DNA of 27,665 bases. It comes from an uncultured Lachnospiraceae bacterium. Its GTDB lineage: Bacteria; Bacillota; Clostridia; Lachnospirales; Lachnospiraceae. Of the stretch, positions 24,769-27,665 are shown in pieces. A program made the position numbers and the translations under genes. The DNA lies in contig CAJLRL010000032.1 of the NCBI GenBank assembly GCA_905209075.1, forward strand, positions 1 through 27,665, in the 5' to 3' direction. The notes below the pieces were generated by a model, which had not been told where the DNA came from, searched no databases, and worked only from the letters and a program-made list of their open reading frames with translations. Positions within the stretch are counted from its first letter, which is position 1. Every line of letters starts with the position of its first letter.

Positions 24769-24818
24769 TACCGACTTCCAATCATCAGATTTTTAAGTCT
24801 GACTTTTAGAAGTCGGTA
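24769..24818. promoter_or_regulatory. Hairpin with AAGTC/GACTT motifs between lysR and lpdB
   Basis: Perfect 10-bp arms 24769-24778 (taccgacttc) and 24809-24818 (gaagtcggta) enclose a second stem, 24785-24789 with 24798-24802. There is no strong U-run on either strand, so termination is uncertain. The region contains AAGTC-T-GACTT (24795-24805) and resembles half-sites of the LysR operator. Confidence 0.55.
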
Positions 24819-24863
24819 CATTATTCTAACTATATCGATCTTTTATTTTTCTTTATGGAACAG

Positions 24864-25424
24864 TTACATACCATCCCATGCCTTCACATTATTCTGAATT
24901 TCCATTTTATCCAACAGACGTTCAACAAAATTATTGGTCCATTCCTCTATAGTCTTATATCCCTGATAATAGCTTACCATCGGTGGAATAATCCGGACTC
25001 CCATCATACTTAGTTCATGCAGATTCCGTAAATGTATCGGACTAAGCGGTGACTCCCTTGCCACAAGGAACAATGGCCGCCCTTCCTTTAACATCACATC
25101 TGCTGATCTCAAAAGCAGATTATCACTGTAACCACCGGCAATTCCGGCTACTGTCTTCATGGAACATGGTACGATGATCATTTCGTCTATCTGAAAACTT
25201 CCGGATGCCGGTCTTGCACCGATTTTTTTGATATCATAGACAACATCTGCCAGTGATTGTACCTGCTGTACTGAATACTCAGTTTCCTGCTCTATTGTAA
25301 GACACGCACTATCTGACATAATAAGATGCGTCTCAACATCCTGATTTTCCTTCAGTCGCTTTAATAAACGGGTAGCGATCGGTGCTCCGGATGCACCACT
25401 TATTCCAACTAAGATTCTTTTCAT
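24864..25424 (-). CDS. lpdB: UbiX-like flavin prenyltransferase (gallate decarboxylase subunit B)
   Basis: A 186-residue enzyme that prenylates reduced FMN to make the cofactor used by UbiD-type decarboxylases. It opens with M-K-R-I-L-V-G-I-S-G-A-S-G, the usual UbiX start. It carries P-C-S-M-K-T-V-A-G-I-A-G-G-Y-S-D-N-L-L and R-E-S-P-L-S-P-I-H-L-R-N near the prenyl-phosphate site. The start at 25424 is taken from the family; GGAG inside the end of lpdC is 17 bases away, so coupling to lpdC, whose stop is 8 bp upstream, probably drives translation. A frame back to 25451 would add residues atypical for the family. Confidence 0.9.
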   Translation of the reverse strand: MKRILVGISGASGAPIATRLLKRLKENQDVETHLIMSDSACLTIEQETEYSVQQVQSLADVVYDIKKIGARPASGSFQIDEMIIVPCSMKTVAGIAGGYSDNLLLRSADVMLKEGRPLFLVARESPLSPIHLRNLHELSMMGVRIIPPMVSYYQGYKTIEEWTNNFVERLLDKMEIQNNVKAWDGM

Positions 25425-25432
25425 ATGATATT

Positions 25433-26899
25433 TTAAATAAACTCCTTCCATTTTTCAGTGTCGACATCCATAAATTTTGCCCTGACAAATTTATTTTTCA
25501 ACGCAAATGGAACTGTACAATCAAAAATTGTTTTACAGCTGATTCCTCTGTCCTGGATGCTTGTGCTATATTCCGGATCCGAGCTTGGATCTAGCGGATG
25601 ACAGCGCACACCAGGAATCGTAATAATGTCTTTATCTCCCTGAAATCTGGTATTCATTGCCCATAACACATCTCTGGTGTCAAAAATATCGACATCTTCA
25701 TCTACCAAAATTACATGTTTTAACTCTGGAAATGCACTAAATGCAAGCAATGCTGCCTGTTTTTGTTTTCCTTCATCTGTGTGGACTGTCTTCTTGCACT
25801 GAAGAATTGCCATGTATTTCCCTCCACCTGATGGATGTGCGTATACATTTGTTACTTTTCCCGGTAACGCTTTATTGATCATATTAAAAATACTTGCTTC
25901 TGTCGGAATTCCTGCAAGATTTACATGTTCTTCACTTGGTCCAATTACAGTCTGCATTATTGGGTTTTTGCGGTGCGTAACTGCTTTAACTTTAATTAGC
26001 CAGCATTCATGACTTGCTGCCCCATTATATCCCGGAAATTCAGGCATTGCATATCCGGTATGGGTATTTTGATCTTCAATGACTTTTACTCCCGGCTGTA
26101 TCTCTCCTTCAATAACATATTCTGCATTTGCGATTGCATTTTCTTTTATTGAAATACAAGGTGTTAATTCTACCGGTGCTTTACGGATTGCACCTGCAAT
26201 GGAAAGCTCATTATATCCAAGCGGAGTTGTTGGAGGTTCGAAACAGGATCCTACTTCTATTGCCGGATCTACTCCGATTGAAATAGAAATTGGCAATGGT
26301 TTGTTCAATTCAGTTGCCCGTTCTGCCATTGCACCGATGTGTCTGCTGCCAGGCTGCAAAAAAATAGAAAGTTCATCTTTCGACTGAATACACATTCTGT
26401 GTATCGTCACATCGGAAAGACCTGTATCCGGATGTGTTGCATAGCACATTCCCATTGTTATATAAGGACCTGCGTCAACCGGAGTATTCGTTGGTGCCGG
26501 AATCAACTTGAACAGGTCAAAATCCTCATCCGTCACACGATGGATTACTTCCTGGCAAGGTGCTTTTCTATCAGACACAACCGGTTCGATTGGATGTAAA
26601 GCGGCATCACATAACAGCTTTCCCAGCTCCCCTTTTTTGCATCCTAAAAGTGCAGCAACTCTTTCCCTGCTTGCAAGCAGACCGATTAACACCTTTGCAT
26701 CTTTATGATTCTTAATATTATGGAACAGCATTGCCGGACCATCAATTTTAGTCGGTCGCATAACCGTTCCGCCTGCTCCTACATGCCGGTAAACGCCTGC
26801 CAATTCTGCTGCCGGATCAACTTCTATGTCTGTTTCTACCAGCTGTCCTTCCATCTTCTTTAAAAGTTCTAATGAAGTTCTTAAATCATTTACTTCCAT
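25433..26899 (-). CDS. lpdC: UbiD-family gallate decarboxylase, catalytic subunit
   Basis: A 488-residue prenyl-FMN-dependent decarboxylase expected to turn gallate into pyrogallol and CO2. It is close in length and blocks to L. plantarum LpdC as I recall it: T-N-T-P-x-D-A-G-P-Y-I-T, S-D-V-T-I-H-R-M, G-S-R-H-I-G-A, E-P-P-T-T-P-x-G-Y-N-E-L, A-M-P-E-F-P-G-Y, V-I-G-P-S-E-E-H-V and D-E-D-V-D-I-F-D. The glutamate of P-E-F-P-G-Y matches the position of a catalytic Glu in UbiD enzymes. GGAGG lies 10 bases before the ATG. It is followed by lpdB and preceded, after an AT-rich 195-bp gap, by lpdD. Protocatechuate is another possible substrate. Confidence 0.92.
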   Translation of the reverse strand: MEVNDLRTSLELLKKMEGQLVETDIEVDPAAELAGVYRHVGAGGTVMRPTKIDGPAMLFHNIKNHKDAKVLIGLLASRERVAALLGCKKGELGKLLCDAALHPIEPVVSDRKAPCQEVIHRVTDEDFDLFKLIPAPTNTPVDAGPYITMGMCYATHPDTGLSDVTIHRMCIQSKDELSIFLQPGSRHIGAMAERATELNKPLPISISIGVDPAIEVGSCFEPPTTPLGYNELSIAGAIRKAPVELTPCISIKENAIANAEYVIEGEIQPGVKVIEDQNTHTGYAMPEFPGYNGAASHECWLIKVKAVTHRKNPIMQTVIGPSEEHVNLAGIPTEASIFNMINKALPGKVTNVYAHPSGGGKYMAILQCKKTVHTDEGKQKQAALLAFSAFPELKHVILVDEDVDIFDTRDVLWAMNTRFQGDKDIITIPGVRCHPLDPSSDPEYSTSIQDRGISCKTIFDCTVPFALKNKFVRAKFMDVDTEKWKEFI

Positions 26900-27094
26900 A
26901 TTTGAATTTCCTCCTTATTATTCTCATTTATTCGAAACAATCACAATCAATACAAAATACTAGCTTTAATTTTTTCAAATTTATTATAAAAAAAAAGAAG
27001 GAATAAAAAAATTCAAATTCACATAGTTATTAATTCATATTATGACTTAATCGTAAAAAATTACTTTTCATCTCACAAAAAGCACTTCATCGGA
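26900..27094. other. AT-rich spacer between lpdD and lpdC
   Basis: No gene was seen. A TATAAT box lies at 26983-26988 on the minus strand without a good -35 at normal distance, and a GACTTAA half-site of the LysR operator type lies at 27044-27050. A separate promoter for lpdC-lpdB is possible. Confidence 0.45.
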
Positions 27095-27430
27095 CTAATC
27101 CAATTTTTTTAAGACTTCATCTAAAGCTTTTTTCATTTCAGAAATTACATTTTCTATCCCAGTATAATCTATGTTGTCATAATGAATTCCAACTGACACT
27201 ACAACTGGGATATTGAATTTTTTATATAGTTTTTCTGCCCATTCTACACTCACAAAATTATCTTTATGTTCCTCAAATGTCTTTGTGAAAATCTCACCTT
27301 GTGGATCAACAATACTGACTGCTCCGATATGAGCAAAATCACCGCCAGTGATCAGTACATTAATTCCACATTCCGTCTTTGTAAGTAATATTTTTACAGG
27401 TTTATTTAAAATAATAATTTCTTTTTCCAT
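27095..27430 (-). CDS. lpdD: LpdD-like accessory subunit of gallate decarboxylase
   Basis: A 111-residue soluble protein with the motif T-G-G-D-F-A-H-I-G-A-V at about residues 28-38. I associate this motif with LpdD, the small third protein of hydroxyarylic-acid decarboxylase systems, thought to act as a prenyl-flavin chaperone. The rest (V-V-S-V-G-I-H-Y-D-N and a helical end) is consistent but not diagnostic. A weak GAGGA lies about 13 bases before the ATG. Upstream, TTGACA (27514-27519, minus) with a 19-base spacer to TATGCT is a poor promoter candidate. It is first of the lpdD-lpdC-lpdB gene order. Confidence 0.8.
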   Translation of the reverse strand: MEKEIIILNKPVKILLTKTECGINVLITGGDFAHIGAVSIVDPQGEIFTKTFEEHKDNFVSVEWAEKLYKKFNIPVVVSVGIHYDNIDYTGIENVISEMKKALDEVLKKLD

Positions 27431-27665
27431 CTAATCAATAATCCTCATTTTCAAAAAGTGGTCTTTTAGTCATTTATGAACTAAGGATAGCATACATTTT
27501 AAAGTGTACCCTTTGTCAAGGACACTATGAGTTTTTCCTTTGCAGATTTCTATTATATATTTGTTTGTTGTGTAGAGGCATCAAAGTGATGCCTCTGATT
27601 GATTGTTTTCACCTTTTGCTTTAGGGATTATCAGTGGATAAATTCCTGTTGTCAGATATTGATAA
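27431..27665. other. Right-edge spacer
   Basis: No coding frame could be supported. It holds the possible lpdD promoter, a gtgtaccctttgtcaaggac segment (27504-27523) that could be the end of a lost insertion sequence, and a strong hairpin. Confidence 0.5.
27574..27596 (+). terminator. Perfect 10-bp hairpin at right edge
   Basis: Arms 27574-27583 (agaggcatca) and 27587-27596 (tgatgcctct) enclose a 3-base loop. The plus-strand tail gattgattgtttt is only partly U-rich and the minus-strand tail is not. It could be a terminator or the remains of a mobile element. Confidence 0.45.

Overview
The window looks like chromosomal DNA of a low-GC, gut-type Firmicute, most likely Lachnospiraceae/Clostridia. 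This is a family-level inference from AT-rich spacers, strong GGAGG ribosome binding sites, the style of the ECF sigma/beta-propeller pair, and a subtype-B tannase with a Lactobacillus-like gallate decarboxylase. Every gene I accept except one LysR regulator is on the minus strand, so transcription runs right to left. No rRNA, tRNA, CRISPR array, complete insertion sequence or prophage was seen.

Left region (1-5333): a surface/envelope efflux module. A small protein and a TetR repressor (TAATG coupled) are followed by an RND/MMPL exporter and a long membrane-anchored protein of L-x-x-G heptad repeats, cut by the left window edge. The gap between tetR and the exporter holds a perfect 12-bp inverted repeat and a hairpin with a U-run that overlaps a possible promoter.

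Middle region (5350-15495): a tightly packed run that probably starts at a strong promoter (15530-15557). In transcription order it holds an unknown two-TM protein, a 58-aa single-TM protein, pyruvate kinase, a tripartite hybrid histidine kinase, a DMT transporter, a D,D-carboxypeptidase, RlmD-type 23S rRNA methyltransferase, a Nudix hydrolase, an SseB-like protein and a DUF308 membrane protein. Many neighbours overlap or are spaced under 60 bp.

Region 15561-20334: an ECF sigma factor overlapping by 4 bp a membrane-anchored beta-propeller protein (probable anti-sigma/sensor) and closed by a clear terminator. Upstream lie an MFS exporter and an Rgg-family peptide-type regulator. Between rgg and the MFS gene is a very long perfect hairpin that buries the MFS Shine-Dalgarno, plus a 20-bp palindrome.

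Region 20335-20888: about 550 bp without a confident large gene. It holds a GC-rich, highly structured element (about 20487-20601), several inverted repeats and a 29-codon ORF coupled to the next gene.

Right region (20800-27430): a gallotannin/gallate catabolic island. It encodes a subtype-B tannase (no signal peptide, so cytoplasmic), a GPH (melibiose-carrier type) symporter, a divergent LysR regulator with a well-placed operator, and the gallate decarboxylase set lpdB (UbiX-like), lpdC (UbiD-like) and lpdD. Together these predict uptake of a galloyl ester, hydrolysis to gallate, and decarboxylation to pyrogallol. The right edge (27431-27665) has no gene that I can support.
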